From Planctomycetota bacterium (GTDB lineage: Bacteria; Planctomycetota; Phycisphaerae; Phycisphaerales; SM1A02), in NCBI GenBank assembly GCA_009926815.1, contig RFOC01000078.1:1-8400 (forward strand): a stretch of DNA of 8,400 bases, read 5' to 3'. A program made the translations under genes and the position numbers. Under the pieces are notes generated by a model. That model had not been told where the DNA came from. It searched no databases and worked only from the letters and a program-made list of their open reading frames with translations. Below, one piece after another: positions 1 through 5,780 of the stretch (position 1 is its first letter; each line of letters begins with the position of its first letter).

Positions 1-779
1 CGCTCCTCGTGCACCACGTCGCGCTCGCTGTAGAACTCGCGGAACACGCTGTCGGCCAGCCGGTCGCTCTCCATCCAGGCCCAGAGCTCGAACTTGTTGC
101 TGGGCACGTTGATGAAGTAGAAGGTCAGGTCGTGGCTGGTGAAGGCGTTCATGCCGCTGCCACCGTTCCGGGTGTAGACCTGGTCGAACTCGTCCTTCAC
201 GATGCTGCCCACGGCGGCCTGCTGGAGTTCGACCTCGCCGATCCGCTTCCTGAGCGCCTCGGCCTTCGCGGCATCCGTGGTGCCCGCAAGCTCCTTGCGG
301 AGCCCGGCCAGTGCCTCGCCCATGCCCCGACCCTGCTGGGCGTCCATGAGCGACTTCAGCTGGGCCCGCAGGTCCTTGAGCGCCGGGGTGTCGTTGGCGG
401 GGTTCCAGGCGTCGTCGATCTCGCCCCGGAAGAAGCGGAGGTACTGCTCGCCCCAGGTCATGGCGTTGATCCGGTCCCGCAGGTCCTTCTGCTTGGCGCG
501 GTAGTCGGCGTCCTTGGCCGCGTCGCGGGTGCCGATGGTGTTCGTGCCCTTGAACATCATGTGCTCGAAGAAGTGGCTGATGCCGGTGATGCCCGGTCGC
601 TCGTTGACGCTGCCCACCTTGGCCAGCCATCCGGCGGCGATCACGTTGGGCTGGTCGGAGCGGGGCACCAGCAGGAACTTCATGCCGTTGTCCAGGGTGA
701 ACTCCTGGGCATCGACCTGCTGGGCAGGGGCGGTCAGGGTGCAGGCGAGCAGGGCGATGGCGGCGAAGAGGCGCAACAT
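1..779 (-). CDS. Secreted M16 family zinc metallopeptidase, N-terminal part (cut by window edge)
   Basis: This is the first 259 codons of a peptidase of the pitrilysin/insulinase (M16) family; the rest lies beyond base 1. Residues 1-21 look like a signal peptide (basic MLR start, hydrophobic LFAAIALLA, then APA-QQ). An L-L-A-C at 10-13 resembles a lipobox but sits very early. The inverted zinc motif HFFEH is at 69-73, followed by MMFKGT. The conserved G-x-NAFTS segment is at 209-215, and the helix ERDVVHEE at 252-259 is where the family's third zinc ligand, a Glu, is expected. Between HxxEH and NAFTS lie about 138 residues instead of the roughly 26 of short family members. The extra part is charged and probably helical. 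The start ATG (779-777) is preceded by GGAG (794-791, 11 bases away). The role is inferred as peptide degradation in the periplasm or at the cell surface. The family is certain; the substrate is unknown. Confidence 0.93.
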   Translation of the reverse strand, partial: MLRLFAAIALLACTLTAPAQQVDAQEFTLDNGMKFLLVPRSDQPNVIAAGWLAKVGSVNERPGITGISHFFEHMMFKGTNTIGTRDAAKDADYRAKQKDLRDRINAMTWGEQYLRFFRGEIDDAWNPANDTPALKDLRAQLKSLMDAQQGRGMGEALAGLRKELAGTTDAAKAEALRKRIGEVELQQAAVGSIVKDEFDQVYTRNGGSGMNAFTSHDLTFYFINVPSNKFELWAWMESDRLADSVFREFYSERDVVHEE

Positions 780-853
780 GGTTCAGGTTTCTCCGTGGGA
801 GGTCCGAGAGCGCGTCCCGGAGCCCGATGGGCACCCGGGAAAGCCAAGGTATA
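780..853 (-). promoter_or_regulatory. Putative promoter and leader of the M16 peptidase gene
   Basis: On the minus strand TATACC (853-848) could be a -10 box, with GTGAAA (878-873) 19 bases upstream as a weak -35. Transcription would start near 841 and leave a leader of about 60 bases containing GGAG (794-791). The -10 lies inside the 8-base palindrome GGTATACC (848-855), so it could also read the other way. The boxes are imperfect and this is a prediction only. Confidence 0.3.
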
Positions 854-860
854 CCCGGGA
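833..860. repeat. Pair of ACCCGGGA direct repeats, 20 bases apart, in a divergent intergenic region
   Basis: ACCCGGGA occurs at 833-840 and again at 853-860. The match continues loosely into the next five bases (AAGCC versus TCGCC). The two copies start exactly 20 bases apart, about two helical turns, each contains the palindrome CCCGGG, and they flank the palindrome GGTATACC. They sit in the 154-base gap between the divergent M16 and EEP genes and bracket the predicted M16 -10 box. An operator is possible. Chance in GC-rich DNA is the alternative. Confidence 0.35.
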
Positions 861-897
861 TCGCCGGGCCAGTTTCACCAAACGGGGGCCATCGTTC

Positions 898-925
898 TTG
901 GAGAGGGGGCGTTTGGGGCTACAGT
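898..925 (+). promoter_or_regulatory. Putative start-adjacent promoter of the EEP-family gene
   Basis: TACAGT (920-925) ends 8 bases before the ATG at 934. TTGGAG (898-903) lies 16 bases upstream of it as a weak -35. Transcription starting 6-8 bases after the -10 would begin at or next to the start codon, giving a leaderless mRNA. The only SD-like run is GGAA (926-929), just 4 bases from the ATG. Confidence 0.4.
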
Positions 926-933
926 GGAACCGG

Positions 934-2817
934 ATGACCCGCTCCACGGCCAGACAGTTGGCTTCGGCGATGGTTCTGGCCTGTGCAGGATCCGCCGCGG
1001 CCCAGGTTCGCGTCATGCATTGGAACGTGGTGGGTGGGGCCGGCAACATGGCGGCCCTGCAGCAGGTGCTGGCGGCCATGCACGCCGATGACAAGCCAGG
1101 CTGGGCCCAGCCGATCGACATCATGACCTTCAACGAGGTGGACGAGATCACCTCGAACAGCTCGATCACCTCCGACCAGCCCTTCACGGCGCTGACGAAC
1201 GCGATCAATGCCAGCGCTCCTCCAGGCGTCACCTACACCCTGGCCCGCTTCACCAACCAGAGCGAGAACGGCGTGGGCGGTGCGCAGGCCATGTACTACC
1301 GGAGCGACCGGTTCACCGAGATCGTCTCCGGGCACAAGGACATCGCCACCGGTGCCAGTCGCTTCACCGATCGCTGGCTCCTGCAGCTCAACGGGTACAG
1401 CGACGCCAGGGCCCGCATCTACGTCTATGGCTCGCACCTGAAGGCGAGCAGCGGATCGAGCAACGAGAACGAGCGAAACACGGGCATGACCGCCATCCGC
1501 AACGACGCGAACGCGCTCGGGGCGGGCACGCCCATCGTCTACACCGGCGACTACAACGTGTACACCAACACCGAGCCGGCCTATGTCACGCTCATGGCCG
1601 CCGGCAATGGCCAGGGCGTCGATCCGTACGGCACCTCCAATTGGGTGGGCAGCGCCGGCGCCATCCGACACACGCAGGCTCCGGCACTCTCGCCGCCGGG
1701 GGGGCTGGTCGGCGGCGGTCTGGACGACCGCTTCGACTTCATCGTGCCCAGCGTCGGAGCCGCGGATGGCCAGGGCTTCTCCATGCTGGCCAGCACCATG
1801 CGCGCGGTGGGCAACGACGGCGCCCACTACAACACCGACATCAACGCGGGCAACAACGCGTACTTCCCGGGACAGCTCACCCGCTCCAACGATCTCGCGG
1901 ACGCCCTCTGGCTGGCCGCGGACCACATTCCGCAGCTGCTCGAGTTCCAGGTGCCGGCCAAGCTGTCGGCCCAGTTCACCTCGACCGTGCCCGCCAAGGC
2001 CATCCGAGGCACCAGCGTGCCCCTGAGCGTGCAGATCCAGAACGTGGCCCCGTACGTGCACGCCTCCGGGGTGGATGACATGGCGTACGCGGTCAGTTGC
2101 ACCGGTGGGGTGACGGGCACGGCTTCGGGCATCGCGGCGCTCGCGCCAGCCATGACCAGCGTCTCGGTCAACCTGAACACCACGACGGCCGGCACGGTCA
2201 CGGGCACCGTCACGGTGTCCAGTTCCAGCGAGGCCGTGGAGCCGCCGTCGGTGTCGCTGCCGGTGAGCGTGAGCGTGATCCGGCCCAGCAATCCCTCGCT
2301 CGATGCCACGACCGACGTGGACACCGCCAGCCTCTCCCTCAGCGGTTCGCCCGACACGGGAAGCCTGACCGTCGATGGCCTGATCCGCAACGTGGGCTAC
2401 GACGCCAGCCAGTCGAAGCTCGACGTGGATTCGGTCACGTTCAGCGGCGCCTCGGCGTCGCGGTTCTCCATGACGCAGGGTCTTGGTGCCGGCCTGACCA
2501 CGGGCAACCGCACCCTTCGCTTCGCCTTCAACTCCGCGGGTGCCACCCCAGGCACCTACGCCACCACGGCGACCGTGCGCACCAGCGACGAGACGGCGGC
2601 GGGGGAGCAGGCCCGCAACGTCACCGTGAACCTGACCGTGGAGATCGGCGGCGGCATCTATGGCGACCTCGACCAGAGCGGCTCCGTGGATGCCGGCGAC
2701 ATCGCCGTTCTCCTCATCCGCTTCGGTTCGTGCGCGGGAGCGTGCCCCGAGGACCTCGACGGCAGCGGTGAGGTCGATGCGGGTGACATCGGGGTTCTCC
2801 TGCTGCTCTTTGGCTGA
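934..2817 (+). CDS. Secreted endonuclease/exonuclease/phosphatase-family protein with dockerin-like C-terminus
   Basis: This 627-residue protein has a signal peptide at about 1-23 (ending AGSAAAQ) and an EEP (DNase I-like) domain at about 24-340. The catalytic set looks complete: N31 in MHWNV, E68 in TFNEVD, H168 in YGSHLK, D206 and N208 in TGDYNV, D265/D268 in DDRFDFI, and D330-H331 in LAADHIP. Such enzymes cut phosphodiester or phosphomonoester bonds using a divalent metal; nuclease, phospholipase or phosphatase activity cannot be told apart from sequence. Residues about 340-570 are Thr/Ser/Val-rich beta segments resembling two Ig-like domains. Two dockerin-like EF-hand units end the protein (577-598 and 606-627), the second stopping at LFG. 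The open frame extends upstream to about 514, but that part lies antisense to the M16 gene and the signal peptide begins at ATG 934. It is probably exported. The dockerin may attach it to a surface or to a partner, which is inferred. Confidence 0.92.
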   Translation: MTRSTARQLASAMVLACAGSAAAQVRVMHWNVVGGAGNMAALQQVLAAMHADDKPGWAQPIDIMTFNEVDEITSNSSITSDQPFTALTNAINASAPPGVTYTLARFTNQSENGVGGAQAMYYRSDRFTEIVSGHKDIATGASRFTDRWLLQLNGYSDARARIYVYGSHLKASSGSSNENERNTGMTAIRNDANALGAGTPIVYTGDYNVYTNTEPAYVTLMAAGNGQGVDPYGTSNWVGSAGAIRHTQAPALSPPGGLVGGGLDDRFDFIVPSVGAADGQGFSMLASTMRAVGNDGAHYNTDINAGNNAYFPGQLTRSNDLADALWLAADHIPQLLEFQVPAKLSAQFTSTVPAKAIRGTSVPLSVQIQNVAPYVHASGVDDMAYAVSCTGGVTGTASGIAALAPAMTSVSVNLNTTTAGTVTGTVTVSSSSEAVEPPSVSLPVSVSVIRPSNPSLDATTDVDTASLSLSGSPDTGSLTVDGLIRNVGYDASQSKLDVDSVTFSGASASRFSMTQGLGAGLTTGNRTLRFAFNSAGATPGTYATTATVRTSDETAAGEQARNVTVNLTVEIGGGIYGDLDQSGSVDAGDIAVLLIRFGSCAGACPEDLDGSGEVDAGDIGVLLLLFG

Positions 2818-2818
2818 T

Positions 2819-2840
2819 CCCGGAGGGCCGTTCCGGGTTT
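2819..2840 (+). terminator. Possible terminator after the EEP-family gene
   Basis: One base after the stop codon, CCCGGA (2819-2824) pairs perfectly with TCCGGG (2832-2837) around a 7-base loop. It is followed by TTT, then GCGG and another TTT. The stem is GC-rich, but the T tract is short and broken, so it may be a weak Rho-independent terminator or only a 3'-stabilising hairpin. Confidence 0.45.
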
Positions 2841-2889
2841 GCGGTTTCCGGCCCTGGGCCGCTCAATCGGTTGAAACTTCCGGTTTTCA

Positions 2890-2920
2890 TTTCCACGGGA
2901 CCCGCAGGTCGGGTTATTTT
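2890..2920 (+). promoter_or_regulatory. Putative start-adjacent promoter of the RCC1-like gene
   Basis: TATTTT (2915-2920) ends 8 bases before the ATG at 2929. TTTCCA (2890-2895) is a possible -35 with a long 19-base spacer. The bases between, CAATCATC, contain no Shine-Dalgarno sequence. The stretch is conspicuously AT-rich for this DNA. Confidence 0.4.
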
Positions 2921-2928
2921 CAATCATC

Positions 2929-4074
2929 ATGATTTGCAAGCATCGCCGCCAACTGGTCGCCGGTCTCGCCTCGTTCCTGAGCCTCGCCGCCTCGGCGGAG
3001 GACCAGCTCACCATCTGGGGAGACAACAGCTACGGGCAGACGAACGTCCCATCCTGGGTGGTGAATCCGATCCATGTCGGCAGCACGCGGCGGACCGTCG
3101 CGGTGGTCATGCCGGACGGCACCATCGGTGCGTGGGGCTACGACGCCAACGGCGAGGTCTCCTCGGCGCCGTTCCCGGATCCCGGCGTGACCTTCGAGAA
3201 GGTCTTCGGAGGCTGGGGCTTGACCTTCCTGGGCCTGACCAACCAGGGGCAGCTGATCTCGTGGGGACGCAACAGCGTTGGGCAGGCCAACGTGCCCACG
3301 CTGCCGGCGGGGCGCAGGTACGTGAAGGGTGCCGTCGGCTTCTTCCACGGCGCGGCCCTTCGCGATGATGGCCAGATCGTGGCCTGGGGCGCCAACCAGC
3401 CCGTGTTCAACGTCTCGCAGCAGGCCACCATTCTCACGGTGCCTTCGCTGCCCGCGGGCGTCACGTACACGGACCTTGGCGTGGGCTATCGAACCACGCT
3501 GGCGCTGCGAAGCGACGGACAGCTGCGGGGCTGGGGCATCCAGCTCTACGGCGAGATGGACATTCCTGCGCTGCCCGCCGGGACCACGTGGACCCAGATG
3601 AGCCTGGCCGGGACCTTCTCGGTTGCGCTCCGCAGCGATGGCGTGGTGCGCGCGTGGGGCGACGACTACTTCAATCAGGTCACGGGCGTGCCCACCGCGC
3701 CCGCGGGGCAGACGTTCGTGGAGATCCGATCGGGCGCCGACCACGCGTTGGCCCGGCGGAGCGACGGCACCTGGGTGGGTTGGGGCACGAACTACGACCA
3801 GGAGGCCAACGGCCAGCTCATGCCGGCGGGCACCCTGCACCAGGTGATCGCCTCCGGTGGCTTCAACGTGATCCGTCACGAGGTGGCGGCGGCGTGCCCC
3901 GGGGACATCGATGCCAGCGCCATCGTCGATGCGGGCGACATCGGCAGCCTGCTGATCCTCTTCGGCGACTGCGGTGGAGGCACGCCAGGCTGCGAAGGCG
4001 ATCTCGACGGCAGCGGCACGGTGGACGCGGGCGACATCGGCAGCCTGCTCCTCATGTTCGGGGATTGCCCCTGA
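2929..4074 (+). CDS. Secreted RCC1-like repeat (beta-propeller) protein with dockerin-like C-terminus
   Basis: This 381-residue protein starts with a signal peptide (1-23: basic KHRR, a hydrophobic run, then AASA before EDQ). The body, about 27-318, consists of RCC1-type repeats. The WG pairs fall at 30, 69, 112, 153, 202, 243 and 285, spaced 39-49 residues, mostly 41-43. The unit reads roughly WG-x-N-x-x-GQ-x-NVP-x-LPAG-x-x-Y, then LRSDG before the next WG. Seven such units fit a seven-bladed propeller as in RCC1, with shorter blades. The tail holds two dockerin-like EF-hand units (325-346 and 357-378). Each is bracketed by a Cys pair exactly 25 residues apart: C323/C348 and C355/C380. The first calcium loop is slightly degenerate (SA where SG is usual). 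It lies 111 bases after the EEP gene, on the same strand. A binding or scaffold role outside the cell is inferred; no catalytic site is visible. Confidence 0.9.
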   Translation: MICKHRRQLVAGLASFLSLAASAEDQLTIWGDNSYGQTNVPSWVVNPIHVGSTRRTVAVVMPDGTIGAWGYDANGEVSSAPFPDPGVTFEKVFGGWGLTFLGLTNQGQLISWGRNSVGQANVPTLPAGRRYVKGAVGFFHGAALRDDGQIVAWGANQPVFNVSQQATILTVPSLPAGVTYTDLGVGYRTTLALRSDGQLRGWGIQLYGEMDIPALPAGTTWTQMSLAGTFSVALRSDGVVRAWGDDYFNQVTGVPTAPAGQTFVEIRSGADHALARRSDGTWVGWGTNYDQEANGQLMPAGTLHQVIASGGFNVIRHEVAAACPGDIDASAIVDAGDIGSLLILFGDCGGGTPGCEGDLDGSGTVDAGDIGSLLLMFGDCP

Positions 4075-4109
4075 AAAACGCAGCGGGCGACGCCGGAGGC
4101 GCCGCCCGC
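4074..4109 (-). terminator. Terminator of tRNA-Cys, also facing the RCC1-like gene
   Basis: The bases 4083-4089 (GCGGGCG) pair with 4103-4109 (CGCCCGC), and CGCC (4091-4094) pairs with GGCG (4098-4101). Between the two helices is an A/C mismatch, and the loop is GGA. Read on the minus strand, the hairpin begins 2 bases after the tRNA and is followed, after TGCG, by five T (4078-4074), a classic Rho-independent arrangement. The A run includes the last base of the RCC1-like stop codon. On the plus strand the hairpin lacks a T tract, but may still stall or protect that mRNA's 3' end. Confidence 0.7.
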
Positions 4110-4111
4110 AG

Positions 4112-4185
4112 AGGCCGTGGTGGGATTTGAACCCACGAATCACGGATTTGCAATCCGTTCCCTTGGGCCACTTGGGTACACGGCC
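4112..4185 (-). tRNA. tRNA-Cys (anticodon GCA)
   Basis: The minus strand folds into a 74-base cloverleaf. The acceptor stem GGCCGTG/CACGGCC is 7 perfect pairs. The D arm has 3 C-G pairs plus an A-A mismatch around an 11-base loop containing GG. The anticodon stem ACGGA/TCCGT carries loop TTGCAAA, so the anticodon is GCA (4151-4149). The variable loop is GATTC. The T arm GTGGG/CCCAC has loop TTCAAAT. The discriminator base is U, as is typical for tRNA-Cys. CCA is not encoded and must be added after transcription. It is a single tRNA between two plus-strand genes, and no integrase or duplicated 3' end marks it as an attachment site. Confidence 0.96.
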
Positions 4186-4199
4186 GGCCAGGACCCTCC

Positions 4200-4228
4200 A
4201 TGGTGGCCGCACGGGCTCGCCGCGTCAA
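4200..4228 (-). promoter_or_regulatory. Possible promoter of tRNA-Cys
   Basis: On the minus strand TTGACG (4228-4223) matches five of six -35 consensus bases. Seventeen bases later comes CACCAT (4205-4200), a poor -10 with three matches. Transcription would begin near 4193, about 8 bases before the mature tRNA. The -35 is good, the -10 doubtful. Confidence 0.3.
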
Positions 4229-4248
4229 TCGGCTGGGGCGCGTTTCCG

Positions 4249-4254
4249 TATGCT
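4249..4254 (+). promoter_or_regulatory. Putative start-adjacent -10 box of the duplicated-domain gene
   Basis: TATGCT (4249-4254) ends 7 bases before the GTG at 4262. The same hexamer contains an in-frame ATG (4250-4252). If it is the -10, that ATG is not transcribed and the GTG must be the start. No clear -35 is seen 15-19 bases upstream and no Shine-Dalgarno site precedes either codon. Confidence 0.4.
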
Positions 4255-4261
4255 TCCCCCC

Positions 4262-5257
4262 GTGCGGATTCCCGGACTTCTTGCCCTGCTCACGCTTGCG
4301 GCGTCCGCCCGTGCCACCGAGGTGGGGACCCGACCACCTCCGCTGGCGGAGGGAGCCGTGCTCACTCGCGTGCAGGGCACGCTGGTGCCCGGTCGGGGCG
4401 ATGGAGGCTGGTGCTTCCGTCTGCGTGACGCGTTCGAGGGCGAGGCGGATCGGGAACTGGACGTCCTGCCGGCAGTGGCCCTGGAGGACATGGTTCGTCG
4501 CTTCGAGTCGCTGCCGCCCGGCGGGGAGGCCCGTTTCGAGTTGACCGGCACGGTGACGCTGTACCGGGAGCGCAACGCGGTGCTGCCGTGGATGGTGGTT
4601 CCGGTCGCGGAGTTCGCGGCTCGCGGCGCTCGTCCCGTGCTTCGACCGCCCGGTGCCGTGGCCCCCGCGCCATCGCAGACCGTCGACACGGACGAGGCCA
4701 TGGCGTGGAAGCCCCGAACCGAGGAGAGTCGCCCGGCGTTCGGCATCCGGTGGATGCCCGTCCTGCCCGAGGTTCGCAAGCAGGCGGCGGAGCGGCCTCT
4801 CTCGCCGTCGGGCGACGTGGCTTCCGACGAGGTGGAGCGACGTCTCCTGGAGCGGGTGGGCGAGGCCGCGCGTTCGCTCGACATGCCGGACGAGGCGGTG
4901 CAGGCTTCGCGCGAGGCGGAACGACAGGCCGGACCGCACGGCTCCATCGATCCGCTTCGGGAGCGGCCCTGGCTGGATTCGGATCGAAGCGTGCAGGATC
5001 GACTGGGCATCGTCACCCGGGATCCGCTCACCGGTGGCTGGCGCTTCGTGTTCGAGAGCAGTCGTGGCGAGATCGGCGAGCGAGAGGCGACGCTGCTTCC
5101 GGGGCAGGTGCTCGAGCGGCTCGAGCGTGCGGCACGCGGCCAGCATGGCCCGTTCGAGGTGATCCTCAGCGGCTCCGTGACCCGCTTCCAGGGCCGGGCC
5201 TACCTGCTGCCCTCGGGCTTCGCCCCCCGGCAGTCGGGCAAGTCGCTCGGTCGCTGA
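4262..5257 (+). CDS. Exported protein of unknown function made of two copies of one domain
   Basis: I do not recognise a named family. With the GTG start (4262) the product has 331 residues; the in-frame ATG at 4250 would add four. A signal peptide covers about 1-18 (RIPGLLALLTLAASARA). Two segments, about 36-114 and 247-321, look like copies of one domain. Both read: R, about ten residues, GGW-x-F, then LP with LE five residues on, FE followed by a G-x-VT-x-(Y/F), and R-x-x-x-LP. GGW is at 48-50 and 258-260; the closing LP is at 108-109 and 316-317. The linker (115-246) is rich in Pro, Arg and Glu and includes a probable helix (EVERRLLERVGEAARSL). There is one Cys (51 in this numbering). The gene lies 34 bases upstream of a cyclophilin on the same strand. 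From memory, single-copy proteins of similar pattern occur in planctomycetes; that is not checked. A periplasmic location is inferred. Confidence 0.82.
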   Translation: MRIPGLLALLTLAASARATEVGTRPPPLAEGAVLTRVQGTLVPGRGDGGWCFRLRDAFEGEADRELDVLPAVALEDMVRRFESLPPGGEARFELTGTVTLYRERNAVLPWMVVPVAEFAARGARPVLRPPGAVAPAPSQTVDTDEAMAWKPRTEESRPAFGIRWMPVLPEVRKQAAERPLSPSGDVASDEVERRLLERVGEAARSLDMPDEAVQASREAERQAGPHGSIDPLRERPWLDSDRSVQDRLGIVTRDPLTGGWRFVFESSRGEIGEREATLLPGQVLERLERAARGQHGPFEVILSGSVTRFQGRAYLLPSGFAPRQSGKSLGR

Positions 5258-5278
5258 GCCCGACACGTTCCGGGGCGG

Positions 5279-5284
5279 TACAGT
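5279..5284 (+). promoter_or_regulatory. Putative start-adjacent -10 box of the cytoplasmic cyclophilin gene
   Basis: TACAGT (5279-5284), the same hexamer as before the EEP gene, ends 7 bases before the ATG at 5292. The 34-base gap to the previous gene has no terminator hairpin and no Shine-Dalgarno site. The cyclophilin could thus be read from its own leaderless promoter as well as by readthrough. No good -35 is visible. Confidence 0.4.
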
Positions 5285-5291
5285 TGCCTCC

Positions 5292-5780
5292 ATGGCATAC
5301 CCAACCGCGACCATCGGCACGGAGTTCGGCGACATCGAGGTGGAACTGTGGGATGACGTGGCTCCCGGCCATGTCGCCAACTTCCAGAAGCTGGCCCGCA
5401 AGGGCTTCTACGACGGGATCGGTTTTCACCGGATCATCCCGGGTTTCGTGATCCAGGGCGGTTGCCCCCAGGGCACCGGCACGGGCGGTCCCGGATGGCA
5501 GGTGAAGGCGGAATTCAACAAGCGTCCGCACCAGCCCGGCACGCTCTCCATGGCCCGGAGCGCTCACCCGGACAGCGGCGGCAGCCAGTTCTTCATCTGC
5601 CTCACCCGCGAGCAGTGCCAGCACCTCGATGGCCAGTACACCGGCTTTGGTCAGGTGACCAAGGGCATGGAGATCGTGAAGAAGATCGCGGCAGTTCCCG
5701 TCGATCGGAATGGCCGCCCCACGGGCGGGCTGCCCAAGATGACCAAGGTCACCGCGCCGGAGCCGACGAAGAAGGCGTGA
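5292..5780 (+). CDS. Peptidyl-prolyl cis-trans isomerase, cyclophilin type (cytoplasmic)
   Basis: This 162-residue protein is a single, full-length bacterial cyclophilin domain that speeds cis/trans isomerisation of peptide bonds before proline. The active-site set is present: R47 in FHRIIPGF, F52, Q55 in VIQGG, M87-A88 in LSMAR, Q99 and F101 in GSQFF, and L112 in HLDGQYTGFG. The position of the cyclosporin-binding Trp of human CypA is a His (H111), common in bacteria and expected to lower drug sensitivity. There is no signal peptide, so it should act in the cytoplasm. The last 12 residues are a Lys/Pro/Thr-rich tail. Its 3' end overlaps the 3' end of the opposing cyclophilin-lipoprotein gene by 32 bases. 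It resembles the PpiB group, but I do not assign the symbol. Confidence 0.95.
   Translation: MAYPTATIGTEFGDIEVELWDDVAPGHVANFQKLARKGFYDGIGFHRIIPGFVIQGGCPQGTGTGGPGWQVKAEFNKRPHQPGTLSMARSAHPDSGGSQFFICLTREQCQHLDGQYTGFGQVTKGMEIVKKIAAVPVDRNGRPTGGLPKMTKVTAPEPTKKA

Noticed and set aside
514..933. A 140-residue N-terminal extension of the EEP protein
   Set aside because: The frame is open here, but most of it is antisense to the M16 gene. A clean signal peptide begins at ATG 934, right after a -10-like box.
9..1091. Open plus-strand frame of 360 codons
   Set aside because: It lies antisense to the M16 peptidase, whose minus-strand translation shows HFFEH, NAFTS and ERDVVHEE in the correct order. The plus frame is low-complexity Gly/Ala/Val/Leu with no recognisable domain.
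919..2061. Minus-strand open frame of 380 codons
   Set aside because: It is antisense to the EEP catalytic domain, which has all its motifs. The minus frame is the His/Val/Arg/Gly-rich composition typical of a shadow in GC-rich DNA.
3015..3789. DNA-level tandem repeat or CRISPR-like array in the RCC1 region
   Set aside because: The periodicity is in the protein (about 42 residues). The DNA copies differ too much for a recent tandem repeat and there are no constant repeats with unique spacers.
4112..4185. tRNA-Cys as an integration site for a mobile element
   Set aside because: There is no integrase, no second copy of the tRNA 3' end and no shift in base composition on either side.
2920..4212. 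Minus-strand open frame of 430 codons
   Set aside because: It runs through tRNA-Cys and antisense to the regular RCC1 repeats, and its translation has no coherent domain.
4052..5401. Minus-strand open frame of 449 codons
   Set aside because: It reads through the tRNA region and antisense to the duplicated-domain gene, whose two copies match only in the plus frame.
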